In this document: piece after piece, positions 25,790-35,369 of the stretch
How positions within the stretch are numbered: the stretch's first letter is position 1
How the letters are laid out: every line of letters begins with the position of its first letter
Assembly (NCBI RefSeq): GCF_900099995.1
Contig: NZ_FNCZ01000001.1
Coordinates: forward strand, 186,001-250,000
DNA length: 64,000 nt
Source: Winogradskyella thalassocola
GTDB lineage: Bacteria; Bacteroidota; Bacteroidia; Flavobacteriales; Flavobacteriaceae
Reading direction: 5' to 3'
Notes under the pieces: generated by a model
What the model saw: only the letters and a program-made list of their open reading frames with translations
Database searches by the model: none
Told to the model about the DNA's origin: nothing
Position numbers and translations under genes: made by a program

Positions 25790-27259
25790 TTAATATCCTG
25801 GGTTTTGACCTAAAAGAGGAGGTGTACCACTTAGATTAATTTCTCTTGATGGGATTGGCAATAATAATTGTCTAACATCATAGTCTGTAAATCCTTGAGA
25901 TCCTGCATAATCACCGATGACTTCGTTGGCAACACCAAATCTCACTAAATCAAAGAAACGTTGATTTTCAAAAGCCAATTCTACACGTCTTTCTACAAGT
26001 AATGCATCTTTAGTAAGAACACTTGGACGATCCGTTACAGCATCGAAACCAGCTCTTTCTCTTACTTCCATATAAGAATCTATTGCTGCGCTACTATTTG
26101 TTTGAGTTCCCCCTGCTAAAATAGCTTCTGCATGCATTAACAATACATCTGCATAACGTAGAATAATCCAATCATTTCCGGCTTGCTGAGGACTTCCACC
26201 ATAAGTTGGCTCAGGGATAGCAGCCATATCAGTTCCAAAAGGTAAAAACTTTGTTACTTCGTTCGTTATGTTTGTTCCAACACCTAAAGACACATAAGAA
26301 ACCGCAGTTCTATCTCCTCCGTACATAGCAAAATCTGCTATTAAATTGTCTTCAACTAAATTTAAACCATCTTCTCTACCTTGACGGTTAAAGGATGTAA
26401 ACTCAGCTGAAAAAGCTTGACTTTCATCAGAATTTCCAAATTCATACTGAATAGCAAAAATAATTTCATCATTTAATTCATTATAAAATACATCCGAAAA
26501 ATCATCTTGTAAAGAAAAACCACTACTCATTATATCTGAACATAATTGCGCTGCAACTCCATAGTTAGTACCTTGTGTTAAATATACTTTTGCTAACAAC
26601 CCTTGTGCAGCTGCTTTTGAAGCTCTAGACTTATAAGTATTATCTAAAACATCTTTCGCTTCTTCTAAATCCGAAACAATTTGCTCATAAATTTGTTCTG
26701 AAGCAATCCTAGTAAACAACGCGTCTCTATCAGTTGGTCCTACTACAGAAGTTACTAAAGGTACATCTCCATATAGTCTAACTAAATTGAAATAAGCATA
26801 AGCTCTTAAAAATTTAGCTTCAGCGATATACTTAGCTCTATTTTCTTCGTTTGCCGCATCAACATAAGTTACGATATCATTAGCTCTAAAAATAATTTGA
26901 TACATAGACTGATAATAGTCTTCAGACTGGGCATTGGTTGCGTCAATTAAGTATCTATGAAAATCCGCCTTAGAACCTTCTGATGTCTTACCTCTAGTAT
27001 TATCTGTACGATGCTCTGTTAAAAGGTATTCTACTTGAACCCCTCTATTTGATCGCTCATAACTTGAGTCTGTGTTTTCATTTACGCCCTGTATTGCGTC
27101 ATAAATTCCAATAATCCCAGCCAATACATCTGCATCTGTTTTATAAAAATTTTCTACAACAATTGCAGTATCTGGCAGCGGGTTTAAAAACTCTTCTGTA
27201 TCACAGGAGATGAAAACAAATCCTGTTACAGCAAAAATTAAATATTTTATATGTTTCAT
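25790..27259 (-). CDS. SusD/RagB-family outer-membrane lipoprotein
   Basis: The 489-residue protein has a lipoprotein signal (C19 in FISCDTEEF). It shows SusD landmarks: FLNPLPDTAIVVENFYKTDADVLAGIIG, the TPR-like AKFLRAYAYFNLVRLYGDVPLV, LRYADVLLMHAEA and the C-terminal ERRVELAFENQRFFDLVRFG with PIPSREI. It forms the lid of the SusC transporter and captures oligosaccharides. The gene follows SusC by 23 bases. Specificity for alginate oligomers rests on the surrounding lyases. Confidence 0.95.
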   Translation of the reverse strand: MKHIKYLIFAVTGFVFISCDTEEFLNPLPDTAIVVENFYKTDADVLAGIIGIYDAIQGVNENTDSSYERSNRGVQVEYLLTEHRTDNTRGKTSEGSKADFHRYLIDATNAQSEDYYQSMYQIIFRANDIVTYVDAANEENRAKYIAEAKFLRAYAYFNLVRLYGDVPLVTSVVGPTDRDALFTRIASEQIYEQIVSDLEEAKDVLDNTYKSRASKAAAQGLLAKVYLTQGTNYGVAAQLCSDIMSSGFSLQDDFSDVFYNELNDEIIFAIQYEFGNSDESQAFSAEFTSFNRQGREDGLNLVEDNLIADFAMYGGDRTAVSYVSLGVGTNITNEVTKFLPFGTDMAAIPEPTYGGSPQQAGNDWIILRYADVLLMHAEAILAGGTQTNSSAAIDSYMEVRERAGFDAVTDRPSVLTKDALLVERRVELAFENQRFFDLVRFGVANEVIGDYAGSQGFTDYDVRQLLLPIPSREINLSGTPPLLGQNPGY

Positions 27260-27282
27260 AATTTGGTGTGTTTTTGTTTTAA

Positions 27283-30200
27283 TTAAAAATTAACGTTTAA
27301 ACCAAGTGACATGGTTTTAAATATTGGTGTACCACCTCTTTGAGCTCCATATTGTCTAGGATTTGAATCATCCACAAATTCTGGGTTGAAACCATGATAG
27401 TCATCAGAAGTAATATAAACTAAATTCTGAGCAGTTGCATAAACTCTTAGTTTCTCTATACCAATTTTAGAGATTACACTATCTGGAAAAGTATATCCAA
27501 TGTTTATATTTCTTAAAGAAAAATAGCCTGCACTTTGAACAACATCGTTCGTATGAACTCTTTGTTGAAGGAATGATGTATGAGAAATAACACCAGCATC
27601 AACAACTGCCTGCGGACTAGTAGTAGCACCTGTCCAATCTGTACCAAAATACTGATCACCAATATTTCTAACTTGAGCTCCTTGACTTCCTTGAATCATA
27701 AAAGAAAAATCAAAATCAAATATTCTAAATTCATTTGTAACACTCCATACAATGTCTGGATATGGATCACCAAGAATTGTTTTATCCTCGTCAGTAATTA
27801 TACCATCACCATTTAAATCTTTAACGATAACATCTTCTGACCTACCATTAATTGGAATCCAAGGAGAGTCATAATATTCAATTGCTAATTCTTTATCTAC
27901 AACATAACCATAAAATGATGATAATGGATTTCCAACAGAGTTAATCCACTGAGAGTTTCTACCAAAAGTATCTTCTAATAACGCTCCATCCGAATCACCC
28001 ATATCAAGCAATTTATTTTTATTTGTTGAAGCTATAACCGTAGTTCCCCAAGAAAAATTCTCTTTAGCAATGTTCTTTGTTCTTAATTCAAATTCCCATC
28101 CACTATTCTCTACCTTACCTAAATTTATGATACCAGAATTAAATCCAGAAACATAAGAAACAGGGTTTTCTAAAAGTAATTTATCACTAGTTCTTTTGTA
28201 ATAGTCTACCGATCCAGATATTCTATTATTTAAAAATCCAAAATCTACTCCAGGATTAAATTCTTCTGAAGCCTCCCATTGTAACAACGCATTTGCGATA
28301 TTAAGAGCAGAAACACCTGCCGTAACTCCACCATCTGTAATAGCATTTGAATTATTTAATAATGCTAAATAAGGCCATACATCAGTGATATCGTTTCCTG
28401 TATCAAAATTCTCACTACCTGTAAGACCATAACTAAATCTGAACTTTAAGTTACTTAAGTAATCACTATCTCTTAAGAAATCTTCTTTAGATGCATTCCA
28501 ACCTACAGATAACGCAGGGAAGTTACCCCATTTTGAGTCTACTCCAAAAACAGAACTACCATCTCGTCTAAACGAAGCAGAGAATAAATATTTATCAGCA
28601 TAAGCATAGTTAACTCTAGCAAAATAACCGATTTTTCTTTGCACAAGGTTTGTTTCTGTAATTCCAGAAAACGTAGTTGCACCTTCTAAGTTTTTAAGCA
28701 AATCGTTAGAATAACCACCACCTTCTATATGACTACTTTCAGATGTTCTCGACTGAACAGAAAAACCTGCTAACACATCAAAATCATGCTTACCAATTGT
28801 CTTATTATAATTGATCGTATTATCTGAAATTAATCTAGATCTAAATCTATTATCCAAACTATAACCTGCTCTACTTGCTCCACCTGAGTGATGCTTTGTA
28901 CCATCCCATCTTGTTCTTTTACGAAAATCTAATGTTACACCAAGTGATGTTTTAGCTTTAAGACCATCAATAATTTCATATTCTAAATAAGTAGAACCTA
29001 ATAATTTGGTGTTATACTCATAATGCTCTCTTTCTACGTATTGTGCATATGGGTTTGAATCTCCAGTAGTACGTGGTCTACTTGAACCAAAACTATCTGT
29101 AGGATCAACATCTAAATTAATTAAATCATCTTCTGCAAAATAATCTCCTACCTGAATACCAGCAGCCGGATTGGTAAACTGAAGCGACTCTGCTGTGTGA
29201 TATATTGGCAACCAAGGTGATTGTCTTAAAGGATTGTGTATTGAAGTAGGTAAAGCTCTTCGTTTAGAGTACGAAGGTGTAGCATTGATTCCGAACTTAA
29301 TTTTATCCGACAATTTAGTGTCTAATTTTAATCTACCTGTTAACAACTTATAGCTATCAGTGATCACAACACCCTCATCTTCAAGAAAGCTAAGTGATGC
29401 ACTGAATTTTGTATCTTTAGTACCACCTCTTGCAGAAAAAGCATGACTAGTAATAGTTCCTCCGTCAAAAAATACTTCTTGCCAATCTCTGTCTACACCA
29501 AGTGTAGCAACTAACAATTGCGCGTATTTTGTAGTATTAGAAAGTTCTCCAGTAGCAGCCAATTCTTGAGCAGCCCAACCAGAAACACTTTTCTTGTAAT
29601 CTTCACTTTCATGAGCTTCTTTAAACCCTGTGTAAGTATCATAACTAAATTTTGTTTTCCCTTCTTTACCACTTTTAGTAGTAATCATAATAACACCATT
29701 AGCACCTTCACTACCATAAATAGCTGCAGACGCGGCATCTTTTAGTACTTCAAAAGACTCAACATCATTCATATTTAAAGAACCAAGAAAATCAGAACTT
29801 ACTACAATTCCGTCTACTACAACAGCAGGTCCAGAATCAGCAGCAATAGATCCAAAACCTCTAATAGTAATAGTTGGAGCAGCACCAGCTTCTGCTGAAG
29901 TTGCTTGTATATTAACACCAGACACTTGACCAATCAAAGCATCATCTACACGAGCTACGGCAATTTGGTCTAAATTTTCGTTCTTTACTTTTGAAACAGC
30001 ACCCGTTAAGTGACTCTTCTTTTGAGTACCATACCCTACAACCACAACTTCATCTAAAGTGTTAGTATCTTCTACTAGTTGTATATTAATTTTTTCTTGA
30101 GCATCAATAATTACAGTTTGAGTTACATACCCAACATATGAGTATTGTACAACATCTCCTTTACTGACTTCTAATTGATAAATACCGTCAAAATCTGTCG

Positions 30201-30363
30201 TTGTCCCTTTTGTTGTTTTAATTATGATAATGTTAGCACCTGGTATGGGCATATTATCAACTGCCGAGGTAACAGTACCTGTTAAGGTATAACTCTGTTG
30301 GGCAAAAGCCATAACACTAAAAAGTAGTGCAACAACCGTGATGAGTTTAACTTTTAAATTCAT
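27283..30363 (-). CDS. SusC/RagA-family TonB-linked outer-membrane transporter
   Basis: The 1026-residue protein has a signal peptide (to AFAQQ, about 22). A carboxypeptidase-like regulatory domain follows (about 26-105, GTVTSAVDNMPIPGANIIIIKTTKG). The plug domain begins at LDEVVVVGYGTQKKSHLTGAVSKV, and a large beta-barrel ends in SLGLNVNF. It imports oligosaccharides with SusD using TonB energy. Its promoter region carries three TGGTNNACCA palindromes on a 13-bp pitch (30479-30514), the largest array in the window. Confidence 0.95.
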   Translation of the reverse strand: MNLKVKLITVVALLFSVMAFAQQSYTLTGTVTSAVDNMPIPGANIIIIKTTKGTTTDFDGIYQLEVSKGDVVQYSYVGYVTQTVIIDAQEKINIQLVEDTNTLDEVVVVGYGTQKKSHLTGAVSKVKNENLDQIAVARVDDALIGQVSGVNIQATSAEAGAAPTITIRGFGSIAADSGPAVVVDGIVVSSDFLGSLNMNDVESFEVLKDAASAAIYGSEGANGVIMITTKSGKEGKTKFSYDTYTGFKEAHESEDYKKSVSGWAAQELAATGELSNTTKYAQLLVATLGVDRDWQEVFFDGGTITSHAFSARGGTKDTKFSASLSFLEDEGVVITDSYKLLTGRLKLDTKLSDKIKFGINATPSYSKRRALPTSIHNPLRQSPWLPIYHTAESLQFTNPAAGIQVGDYFAEDDLINLDVDPTDSFGSSRPRTTGDSNPYAQYVEREHYEYNTKLLGSTYLEYEIIDGLKAKTSLGVTLDFRKRTRWDGTKHHSGGASRAGYSLDNRFRSRLISDNTINYNKTIGKHDFDVLAGFSVQSRTSESSHIEGGGYSNDLLKNLEGATTFSGITETNLVQRKIGYFARVNYAYADKYLFSASFRRDGSSVFGVDSKWGNFPALSVGWNASKEDFLRDSDYLSNLKFRFSYGLTGSENFDTGNDITDVWPYLALLNNSNAITDGGVTAGVSALNIANALLQWEASEEFNPGVDFGFLNNRISGSVDYYKRTSDKLLLENPVSYVSGFNSGIINLGKVENSGWEFELRTKNIAKENFSWGTTVIASTNKNKLLDMGDSDGALLEDTFGRNSQWINSVGNPLSSFYGYVVDKELAIEYYDSPWIPINGRSEDVIVKDLNGDGIITDEDKTILGDPYPDIVWSVTNEFRIFDFDFSFMIQGSQGAQVRNIGDQYFGTDWTGATTSPQAVVDAGVISHTSFLQQRVHTNDVVQSAGYFSLRNINIGYTFPDSVISKIGIEKLRVYATAQNLVYITSDDYHGFNPEFVDDSNPRQYGAQRGGTPIFKTMSLGLNVNF

Positions 30364-30478
30364 AATTCATTGTTTAGATTAAATTAGTTACTTATTGTTT
30401 ATTATTTATCCCTTTAACATCTTACTGCAGGTACATTATTAACACTTTGAAGTTGGGGCTTTATATTGTGTTATTTTT

Positions 30479-30514
30479 TGGCAAACCAAATTGGTTTACC
30501 AGATTGGTTTACCA
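30479..30514 (-). promoter_or_regulatory. Triple tandem GntR-type operator of the susCD operon
   Basis: TGGCAAACCA (30479-30488), TGGTTTACCA (30492-30501) and TGGTTTACCA (30505-30514) have centres exactly 13 bp apart. The array starts at the -7 element and extends downstream over the expected transcription start, a repression geometry. Confidence 0.8.
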
Positions 30515-30553
30515 AATATATATAAATATTTGTTAATTACAACGTTTTCGTAA
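30513..30553 (-). promoter_or_regulatory. Predicted susC promoter with upstream 13-mer
   Basis: On the minus strand TTG (complement of 30540-30542) is followed after 19 bases by TATATTTG (complement of 30513-30520), a full consensus match. TTACGAAAACGTT (complement of 30541-30553) runs into the -33 box and is shared with the T9SS-protein promoter at the same distance. The start codon is about 140 bases downstream. Confidence 0.7.
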
Positions 30554-30604
30554 GTTTAATATGTTAAAATAGCAAATGATTAGGTTAAAATAGCAGATAT
30601 CTAT

Positions 30605-30632
30605 AGGTTGGTAAGAATTATATTACCAACCT
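30605..30632. terminator. Inverted repeat after the kdgF gene, possible terminator
   Basis: AGGTTGGTAA (30605-30614) and TTACCAACCT (30623-30632) form a perfect 10-bp stem with an 8-base loop, 38 bases beyond the kdgF stop and upstream of the susC promoter. There is no clear T-tract on the minus strand, so it may be a weak terminator or a protein-binding site. The rest of the 306-base gap from 30364 to 30669 holds the operators and promoter. Confidence 0.5.
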
Positions 30633-30669
30633 TAAAAACTTCACAAATCAGGACTAGTAGATTTTTGAC

Positions 30670-31044
30670 TTAAGACTTATCTCCAAAATAAGAGACCTCA
30701 CCTCCACTTAAGAAATCTTCTCTTACAGGGCTAAATGTATCAATTAGCTCTCCCTCTTCTAAACAAACAGCACTATGCAATAAATTAGGTTCAATATACA
30801 CTCCGTCTCCTGCTTCGACAATTTGTTTTACACCATCAATTTCAAATTCAAATTTACCTGAAACACAAAACGTTGCTTGTGTGTGAAAATGTTGATGCGG
30901 TGATCCTAATGCTCCTTTTTCAAATTTCACTCTTACCATCATAATTTGATTATCGTAACCTAAGAATTTTCTTGAGACTCCTCCTCCAAGTACTTCCCAT
31001 TGCATGTCTTTTGTGATGATGTATTTTTCACTAAATCGTTTCAT
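30670..31044 (-). CDS. kdgF: KdgF-like cupin, uronate linearisation
   Basis: The 124-residue single cupin has metal-ligand motifs HQHFHTQATFCVSGKFEFEIDG (first histidines near 53-57) and PNLLHSAVCLEEGEL. KdgF converts the 4,5-unsaturated uronate monomer left by lyases to the linear ketone that becomes DEH, and KdgF genes are typical of alginate and pectin loci. It is 18 bases downstream of the PL17 gene, which produces its substrate, so the pair forms one transcript under the operator at 33357-33379. Confidence 0.88.
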   Translation of the reverse strand: MKRFSEKYIITKDMQWEVLGGGVSRKFLGYDNQIMMVRVKFEKGALGSPHQHFHTQATFCVSGKFEFEIDGVKQIVEAGDGVYIEPNLLHSAVCLEEGELIDTFSPVREDFLSGGEVSYFGDKS

Positions 31045-31062
31045 ATGTTTTTATTTATTGGT

Positions 31063-33336
31063 TTATTTAAAATAATAAGAACCTGACCACTCATAATTCT
31101 TATCGTTAATTTTCACGTTGTGATTCGCTTCTTTTAAAGCATTTCTATTTGCTGTTATAAATAGTTTGGTATTACCATTTACATTGGTTATTGAAATTGC
31201 CGTATAATCTTCTGAGTCTAATTCTACTTTCAACGTTTTAATACTACTATTTGAATTTACTGCAGATTCTGAAACAGGACTGTAACTTCCGTGCGATTCT
31301 ATAACTGAAACAAAAAGGGTGTTTTTAGTGTTTTTTCGTCTTAGCATTAACGCCGCTTCGCGTCTTAAATTAAATTCTGGATCGTTAGCTCCAATTCTCG
31401 TAAATAACAAGTCATCATTCGCATTGGTAACCGAAGTTAAAGTATAAAACTTCCCTTTATTCAACCAAGACAGTTTACTATTATCACTAGACGCTTTTGC
31501 TGTTCCTTCAACATAGAGATGTTGATAGCCATTTTTGGTTCCTAATGGGCTTAATGATTTAGGAGTTTGATAATCGAAGTTTGTTTCTACAACTTGCCCT
31601 AAGAAATAATATGGAAAATCATATTGATTTGTTTTATCTGACGTCACCTTCATAATATCTAACATATACGGCTTTTCAAAATCTTCATCTTTTAGAATTG
31701 CCATGGTACGAAGCATTTCGGTTCCAGGATATGCGTTTACCTCTTTTGCACTTGCGACTTGTACCTTTTCATTTTCTGAAGAAAAATAATTTAAAACCGA
31801 ATGATGTTGACTTCCTATGTCATACTTCCCATTGAAATGAGAAGTTTCATTTTGTGTCACCGTATTGTGGGCAATAGTTTGTTTAGCCCAGGTTTTGTTT
31901 TCCTTTAGGTAATTTCCACTTCCTTTTTGTTCGATATTTACAAACCGCGCTAAACCGTAATCTTGAAGGATTTCTTCTCCTTTTTCACATAATGAATACG
32001 ACAACTTATCATAATGACCATGACTAGAACCTTGTGCTGCATATTTAAATACAAGCTCTATATCTTCATTTCTCAAAATAGCAACACCTCCTTGTGTTCC
32101 TTCTGGTCCATCAGATAAATTAATTGATTTTTTGTTGAATGGTTTTTCGTTTTCATTTTTTATTCCAAGTGCAACAGCCAAACCTGAATCATCCAATAAG
32201 ACTTTATTCTGTTCTTTAGCAATACTTAATAAGCCTGAATCTTGTGTTCCGAAATGGTATGAAATATCTACTGCTGTAACTAAAGCATCATTATAATAAG
32301 ACATGCCTTTTTGACCATCGTTAAGCGGAAAGAAATCACCATCTGCATCCGATAAATTTAATAAGGCATTTATAGATTTCAGCAATACACCTTCTTTATA
32401 TTCAAATATTTTTAACTCAGGTTTTACGTTATGCAATCCTTCTGCAAAAATTAAAAACGGATACATGGCGTAACGTTGGTAATATGGTCCTTCGTTATAA
32501 TAACCATCTGGTGAAAACGGCTCTTCTATATTTGCTAAAAAACCAGCTTTCCCGTCTTTATTTAAAAAGCCACCATCATCATCTTTTTCATTTGCATCTA
32601 ATTTTAAATCTTTAATGCCATAAAGTGCACGATCGATTAACTCTTCGTCATTCATGACTAAACCAATCATACCAACTGCTGCATTTCCCCATGTACTATG
32701 ATTGTGTACTCTTTGGTAAAACTGCGGACTATCTATGGAAATATGATCTGCAAAAGGTTTAAATAAATTAGTTTCTAACGTGTTGCGTTCGTCTTCAGAT
32801 AAATAGTTATAGATACAATCATAAGCCTGACTCACATACACCAACCAGTTAGAATCGTTTAAACATTGCCAGAATAATTTACCTCTTGCATAGGATCTCG
32901 TTTTTGGATGCAATGGCAATGTTTTATACATCGCTTCATATTGCATCAACATGTCTTTTACATATTTGGCATATTTTTCGTCATCTAAAATTTGATACAA
33001 AACACCTGCTTTTTGCATCATTATCATGTTACTTTTATGACGTACATGTGTATAACCACCAGAATAATCTACAGGAATTGGTGTATCTATACCTAAAGCA
33101 ATTTCTGCATCTATTTCCTCTTGAACTGCTTTTAAAGTATTATCAAAAACTGGAATATTACCCAATTGGGCTCTGATATCCTTAACGCCTTGCGCCGTAA
33201 GTATAAGCTTAGGATGTTCTTGTATTGTCGATGTTTCAGTCGTATGTTCTATAACAGATGCATTTTCTTCTTTGCAAGACATAACAACCATACCTACTAA
33301 AACAAATTGAAATAATTTAGACCATGAAAAATTCAT
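31063..33336 (-). CDS. Oligoalginate lyase, polysaccharide lyase family 17
   Basis: The 757-residue lipoprotein (signal with C21 in VVMSCKEEN) has an N-terminal alginate-lyase alpha/alpha barrel (about 40-400) with the active-site segment EEPFSPDGYYNEGPYYQRYAMYP. The C-terminal heparinase II/III-like beta-sandwich (about 415-750) begins GVAILRNEDIELVFKYAAQGSSHGHYDKLS. PL17 enzymes act exolytically and release unsaturated monomers from oligoalginate. The lipid anchor suggests a periplasmic-facing or surface location. It heads a two-gene transcript with kdgF and has tandem TGGTNNACCA operators only 21 bases before its start. Confidence 0.94.
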   Translation of the reverse strand: MNFSWSKLFQFVLVGMVVMSCKEENASVIEHTTETSTIQEHPKLILTAQGVKDIRAQLGNIPVFDNTLKAVQEEIDAEIALGIDTPIPVDYSGGYTHVRHKSNMIMMQKAGVLYQILDDEKYAKYVKDMLMQYEAMYKTLPLHPKTRSYARGKLFWQCLNDSNWLVYVSQAYDCIYNYLSEDERNTLETNLFKPFADHISIDSPQFYQRVHNHSTWGNAAVGMIGLVMNDEELIDRALYGIKDLKLDANEKDDDGGFLNKDGKAGFLANIEEPFSPDGYYNEGPYYQRYAMYPFLIFAEGLHNVKPELKIFEYKEGVLLKSINALLNLSDADGDFFPLNDGQKGMSYYNDALVTAVDISYHFGTQDSGLLSIAKEQNKVLLDDSGLAVALGIKNENEKPFNKKSINLSDGPEGTQGGVAILRNEDIELVFKYAAQGSSHGHYDKLSYSLCEKGEEILQDYGLARFVNIEQKGSGNYLKENKTWAKQTIAHNTVTQNETSHFNGKYDIGSQHHSVLNYFSSENEKVQVASAKEVNAYPGTEMLRTMAILKDEDFEKPYMLDIMKVTSDKTNQYDFPYYFLGQVVETNFDYQTPKSLSPLGTKNGYQHLYVEGTAKASSDNSKLSWLNKGKFYTLTSVTNANDDLLFTRIGANDPEFNLRREAALMLRRKNTKNTLFVSVIESHGSYSPVSESAVNSNSSIKTLKVELDSEDYTAISITNVNGNTKLFITANRNALKEANHNVKINDKNYEWSGSYYFK

Positions 33337-33356
33337 AAGAAAGGCGTTTTTTGAAT

Positions 33357-33384
33357 TGGCCTACCAAATTGGTTTACCAATATA
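33357..33384 (-). promoter_or_regulatory. Tandem GntR-type operators of the PL17-kdgF unit
   Basis: TGGCCTACCA (33357-33366) and TGGTTTACCA (33370-33379) repeat the 13-bp pitch. The distal site overlaps TATATTGG (complement of 33377-33384), a near match to the -7 consensus. I did not find a convincing -33 TTG. They lie 21-43 bases before the PL17 start, so a bound repressor would cover the transcription start. Confidence 0.72.
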
Positions 33385-33450
33385 CTGATATTTGTTAATT
33401 TAAAATAATTTAACTTTTACTTAAAGATAAATCTTGACTCATAGTAAGCA

Positions 33451-34218
33451 CTACATATTGTAGACACCACCGTTGATATCTAAAGTGGCACCAGTAATAA
33501 ATCCATCGTATTCTGACGCTAAAAATAAAACAGCCCTAGCGACATCATCTGCATTACCTGCACGTTGGATAGGAATACCAGCCGTTGTTGCTGCCGCTGA
33601 TTCTTTCGTTGTATGTGTGTTGTGAAATGATGTCCCAAGAATAAGACCTGGAGCAACAGCGTTAACTCGAGTGCCTTGCGCACCCAATTCTGTAGACAAC
33701 GCCCGTGTAAATGTTAAGATGGCGCCTTTACTAGTAGAATACACCAATGACCCTGGATGACCACCTTTACGTCCTGCAAGTGAAGCTAAATTAACAATAC
33801 TACTGTTATTGTGTTTTGCTAGATATGGAGCTGCTGCTCGCGTTACGAACATCATCGAAGTAAGATTTATATCCATAACCTTATGCCAAAATTCAGTCTC
33901 CATTTCATTCAGCATTTTTCGAGCTACAAGTGAACCTGCATTGTTAATTAGTATATCTAAACTTCCTAAAGTTTCCACGGTTTTTTCAACCAGAGCATTT
34001 GCATCGGCTTCTTTTGTTAAGTCACCAGATATTGCAATTGCTTTTACACCTTTACTATGCGCGTATTTTACTAATTCATTAGCCGTATCAGCACTAGAAA
34101 AATAGTGAATAGCAACATTAGAACCACTATCTATAAAATGTTTTGTAATCGCTTCTCCAATACCTTGTGCGCCAGCTGTAATAAGAATATTTTTACCAGC
34201 TAATTTATTATTGTTCAT
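33451..34218 (-). CDS. SDR-family oxidoreductase, second reductase of the alginate locus
   Basis: The 255-residue short-chain dehydrogenase has TAGAQGIG (14-21), NNAG (92-95), catalytic S146, Y160 and K164, and the C-terminal ATLDINGGVYNM. The cofactor loop begins LITAGAQ rather than the usual VTGG/VTGA. It is only moderately similar by eye to the SDR at 20814, so the two are separate lineages, not a duplication. Candidate roles are DEH reduction or oxidation/reduction of another uronate intermediate. It is the last gene of the long PL6-to-SDR run. Confidence 0.85.
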   Translation of the reverse strand: MNNNKLAGKNILITAGAQGIGEAITKHFIDSGSNVAIHYFSSADTANELVKYAHSKGVKAIAISGDLTKEADANALVEKTVETLGSLDILINNAGSLVARKMLNEMETEFWHKVMDINLTSMMFVTRAAAPYLAKHNNSSIVNLASLAGRKGGHPGSLVYSTSKGAILTFTRALSTELGAQGTRVNAVAPGLILGTSFHNTHTTKESAAATTAGIPIQRAGNADDVARAVLFLASEYDGFITGATLDINGGVYNM

Positions 34219-34239
34219 AGTCGTCTTGTATTAATTGAT

Positions 34240-35328
34240 TTAATCGTTTTTAGTAAAATAGCCTTCGTTAGAAACGGCATCTTCACTTATTGAAATACTT
34301 CCTTTTTTAAACCATACCTCAGCATAGTTTCCATCTGCATATTGTTTTTGGATATCTCCATTATGTGTTTCAGCACCAGAGCACCAATTTCTATTTACTT
34401 CTGGCGATTTTCCGTTGGTTTGATTATAAGCACCAAGCTTGAAAAAACAACCTTCACCAGCGTAGGCACTTTTACGCTCTACTCCATCTTGACCAATTGG
34501 AACAAATAATTTTTGTGTTTGCTCAGGAATAGCTTCGGTAGTTGTGTATTCTGATTCAATTAAGTTTTTTGTAAACGTTTTGGTTTCATGACCTTCACTA
34601 GAAAAATTCAAAGTCATAATTCCATTTTTTACTTTCACTTCATAGCTAAACGCTTCACCTAAGGCAATACCATCTTTAGGTTCTTCTGGATATGTGTTTA
34701 CAGAATCTCCAACAACAGAAAAGTCATTTCCCCAAACCGCTGAAGAATAATCCCATCGTTTAGAATTATCATCACCTGCGGTATTAATTTCATAATGCCA
34801 AAACACAGAACCTTTAGTATGACCTGGGAATTTTTTATAAAATATTTTAAGCGGTTCGTTTTCAAACGCATCCGCACTATGAATCTGTCCTACAACAACT
34901 GAGTGAGACGCTGCTACACTAGCATCACCTGTAGCCGAAACATTCATGACTTTAAGTGTTGCTGTTAATTCATCATTAGCCGTTTTTGGATACCATTTTT
35001 TTGTTTGCGCTAATTCCGTTCTTGTGTTATTAGAAGTACCATGAGTATCACCACCATTTGGTGTTTTAAAAACAACCCAATCACTATTACCCTCATTTAC
35101 CGTGTAAAAGAAATCTTTGTTTTCAAAATTATTAGCAATACCTGCATTTGAGCCATCACCTAAAATCAATTTCCAGTCATCAAAAAATGGAATAACGTCG
35201 CTTGCGTAAACGGTTTTCTCAACTTCTTTTTCAACAGGTTCTTTCACTTCATTTTTACAGCTATTTAGAATTAAACAGCAACTAAAAAGTATCAATGTTG
35301 ATACTGATGGGATATGTTTTTTATTCAT
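34240..35328 (-). CDS. Alginate lyase, polysaccharide lyase family 7, lipoprotein (copy 1 of pair)
   Basis: The start is taken as MNKKHIPS (35328), 362 residues; the ATG seven codons earlier only adds an unusual leader. The lipobox ends in C24 (ILNSC). The PL7 domain covers about 42-360 with NTRTELAQ (101-108), QIH (148-150) and FFKLGAYNQTNGKS near the C-terminus. It shares long stretches with the lyase at 38584 (for example LKIFYKKFP and GIALGE), so they are paralogues with separate histories. It carries an extra segment with two cysteines (CFFKLG, NWCSGAE) that the other copy lacks. It is probably a surface lipoprotein. Confidence 0.92.
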   Translation of the reverse strand: MNKKHIPSVSTLILFSCCLILNSCKNEVKEPVEKEVEKTVYASDVIPFFDDWKLILGDGSNAGIANNFENKDFFYTVNEGNSDWVVFKTPNGGDTHGTSNNTRTELAQTKKWYPKTANDELTATLKVMNVSATGDASVAASHSVVVGQIHSADAFENEPLKIFYKKFPGHTKGSVFWHYEINTAGDDNSKRWDYSSAVWGNDFSVVGDSVNTYPEEPKDGIALGEAFSYEVKVKNGIMTLNFSSEGHETKTFTKNLIESEYTTTEAIPEQTQKLFVPIGQDGVERKSAYAGEGCFFKLGAYNQTNGKSPEVNRNWCSGAETHNGDIQKQYADGNYAEVWFKKGSISISEDAVSNEGYFTKND

Positions 35329-35369
35329 GTTTAAATTATTTAAAGTCATTAGTTTTTAATCTTAAATTA

